From Zygnema circumcarinatum (Eukaryota; Streptophyta; Zygnematophyceae; Zygnematales; Zygnemataceae): a stretch of 64,000 nt of DNA. Location: positions 249,578 through 313,577 of the forward strand of contig CM074811.1 of NCBI GenBank assembly GCA_037447605.1. Reading direction: 5' to 3'. The position numbers and the translations under genes were made by a program. Numbering within the stretch: the first letter of the stretch is position 1; each line of letters opens with the position of its first letter. Under the pieces are notes generated by a model. It had not been told where the DNA came from, searched no databases, and worked only from the letters and a program-made list of their open reading frames with translations. Shown one piece after another: positions 62,360-64,000 of this stretch.

Positions 62360-64000
62360 TTAGCTGTGCACTTGGAAGCAGGTGAGGCGCGGGAAGAGCT
62401 TCAGCAAATCCTCTCGCGACTTCCTCTGCACCCATCGGAGCCCCTTTCCAATATTTACATAACCAGGTACAACAAGGCGAGTATCCACAACCCCGTGATT
62501 CCCTCTCCCTCCCTCCCTTCCTCCCTTCTTCTCTGCACACCATAAGGATTATGACGAAGAGAATGCCTCTGTGAAGCTTTAGCTCTCGAGACTCCTCGAT
62601 AACACTTCATTACTCTCATGCTCACGTTGCCGTTTCCTTTCATATACCATACAGTCATGTCGTCCATCTTCTCGCTTCAACGATGCATGTCTGTACCCAG
62701 CTCACCATAATTCGGGAACAACCGTTCACATCAAGTGTCCTGAGTGACGAGCTGCAATGCTTGGCCAGCTCAGATAGCCCTTGATCAGTCACTCCCAAAA
62801 TTCCATACAAGCTGTGCTCCAAGTAGCGCTCCCCCACACGCCCCCAAAACAAAATACAGTGGTAAGTAGTGCAACACGCACTACTGCGATAAACTTCACC
62901 ACCGACTGAGCGAGCGAGCGACCGTCTGTTTTCATGATGATAATGAAGAAAAACACCTTCGGCTATATTTAAGCTTTCAAGAGTTAAATAATCCCTAACA
63001 GAGATAAAGGAAGCAGAAAACGAAAAGAAAAAAACAAGCTGTGATTCCATGATTAAGTAAAATTGCAACCGAAGATCCCATAATGTCTGACCTAATTTCC
63101 TCCAATGCTTGGCAGTTCTGGGCGATGGCTGCAACACCAACGTCGGTCACCATCACACACCTGAAATAGAACGAGAGGGTAAACCCTAGATGCATACACA
63201 AGCAACAGCAATGCAGAGAAAGTCATCGCAAATTCCAGTTCGGATGAGGTGGGGTGGGTTTGTCAGCCACATGGCTCATTCTTTCTTCTCTTTCTCACCA
63301 TGTCAAGTTGAGGGACTTCAAGAGATGGCATGCAGCAATTGCTTGCAATCCCTTATCTGTCAAATGCTGCAGCTCCTCCAATTAAGGCGAAAAAAAAAGG
63401 AGTCAGAGTAAAGAGGAAGTTGAACTATCACAAACTCCCCCTGCAGCAGATGAAACGTATAGTACTCCACACAATCTGAACGATAAATAACATGCATGCT
63501 AAATTATGGCTCGCTTACTGTTTGAAGCCTGGAAAAGTGGAATACCTGAGCAGCTGGAAACCATCTAGGTCTATGTTTCAGACTGTTCTAACATGTGAAG
63601 GGCAAAGGGAGAGGTATGAAGAGGAGATTTAATGACCTGCATTCCGCATAGGTCGAGTACTCTCAGTTGCTGCAGATTCCTCATTTGGAGAAAGGCATCA
63701 TCTGTGAAACTAGAGAAAACAATTCATAGAAAACACCGATATTTAGCCCCCAATCAATCTAATGAACGTATAAGCATTCTCACTTGAAAAGGAAGCCCAA
63801 AGGGCAGAAGCAAAAAAAAAAAAAAAAAAAAAAGAAAAATAAGGGAGTCTACGATTGAGACTAAATATGCTGCAATGGTGATGGTCAATACTGGGCTGGG
63901 CTCCACCAATGGAGGAGTGCCACCTGGACACGGCATACAACCGGAGCTCCTGGAGGGCTGTGCTCGAATCGAGGAGAGCAATAAGGCCGGCATCGCTCAG
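62360..64000 (-). CDS. F-box/LRR (RNI-like) protein, 3' exons only
   Basis: The gene continues beyond the right edge. Exons in gene order: from the edge to 63924, 63637-63709, 63299-63375, 63092-63160, 62706-62811 and 62360-62425, all in phase. Leucine-rich repeats of the cysteine-containing type are visible: LSDAGLIALLDSSTALQELR, FTDDAFLQMRNLQQLRVLDL, LTDKGLQAIAACHLLKSLNL, VTDVGVAAIAQNCQALEEI and VTDQGLSELAKHC. The C-terminus SREDLLKLFPRLTCFQVHS matches the conserved tail of plant F-box/LRR proteins of the At3g58530 type as I recall it. Such proteins present substrates to SCF ubiquitin ligases. The F-box itself would lie outside the window. Confidence 0.85.

Overview
The window is nuclear DNA of a plant. 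Every recognised gene is split by GT-AG introns, several products carry plastid-type leaders, and the set is plant-typical: a BADC-type biotin/lipoyl-domain protein, plastid transaldolase, the catalytic subunit of ferredoxin-thioredoxin reductase (FTR), a SIAMESE-related CDK inhibitor and an MBD4-like DNA glycosylase. A SIAMESE-related gene points to a land plant. Two Ure2p/Nu-type glutathione S-transferases, a class I recall from mosses but not seed plants, make a bryophyte-grade genome the best guess (inference). Coding exons below were found by reading splice sites and checking that reading phase closes across each intron. No search could be run.

Layout. 1-3747: right part of a decayed Ty1/copia retrotransposon with its 3' LTR. 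6358-10633 (-): BADC-like protein. 12824-14359 (+): unrecognised single-pass membrane protein with an assembly gap in an intron. 15534-17130 (+): RBM18-like RNA-binding protein. 20342-21326 (+): SIAMESE-related protein. 22380-27054 (-): plastid transaldolase, 13 exons. 28617-31002 (-): FTR catalytic subunit. 31953-34567 (+): class 3 (diacylglycerol-lipase-like) lipase. 35148-36322 (-): Pcc1/LAGE3-type KEOPS subunit. 37145-38827 and 41138-42634 (+): two Ure2p-type GSTs. 43658-46752 (+): Nit1-type amidase, followed by unexplained open exons. 62360 to the right edge (-): 3' part of an F-box/LRR protein.

The most unusual part is 47400-61545: a direct tandem duplication (about 7.8 kb and 6.2 kb) of a two-gene block, an MBD4-like glycosylase plus an unrecognised acidic, coiled-coil protein. 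The copies act as a natural before/after comparison. Copy 1 has gained an 0.8 kb CT microsatellite in an intron, a 694-bp foldback element with an 8-bp target duplication, a 135-bp inverted-repeat element with a 3-bp target duplication, and a one-base deletion in the 5' part of the glycosylase frame. Copy 2 keeps the empty sites and the long frame.

A second theme is a dispersed, imperfectly palindromic sequence of about 40 bp found ten times. In both duplicated units it forms the terminal inverted repeats of a MITE of about 240 bp. Intergenic DNA is also rich in CACGTGGC (G-box) sites, and many introns carry long simple repeats.
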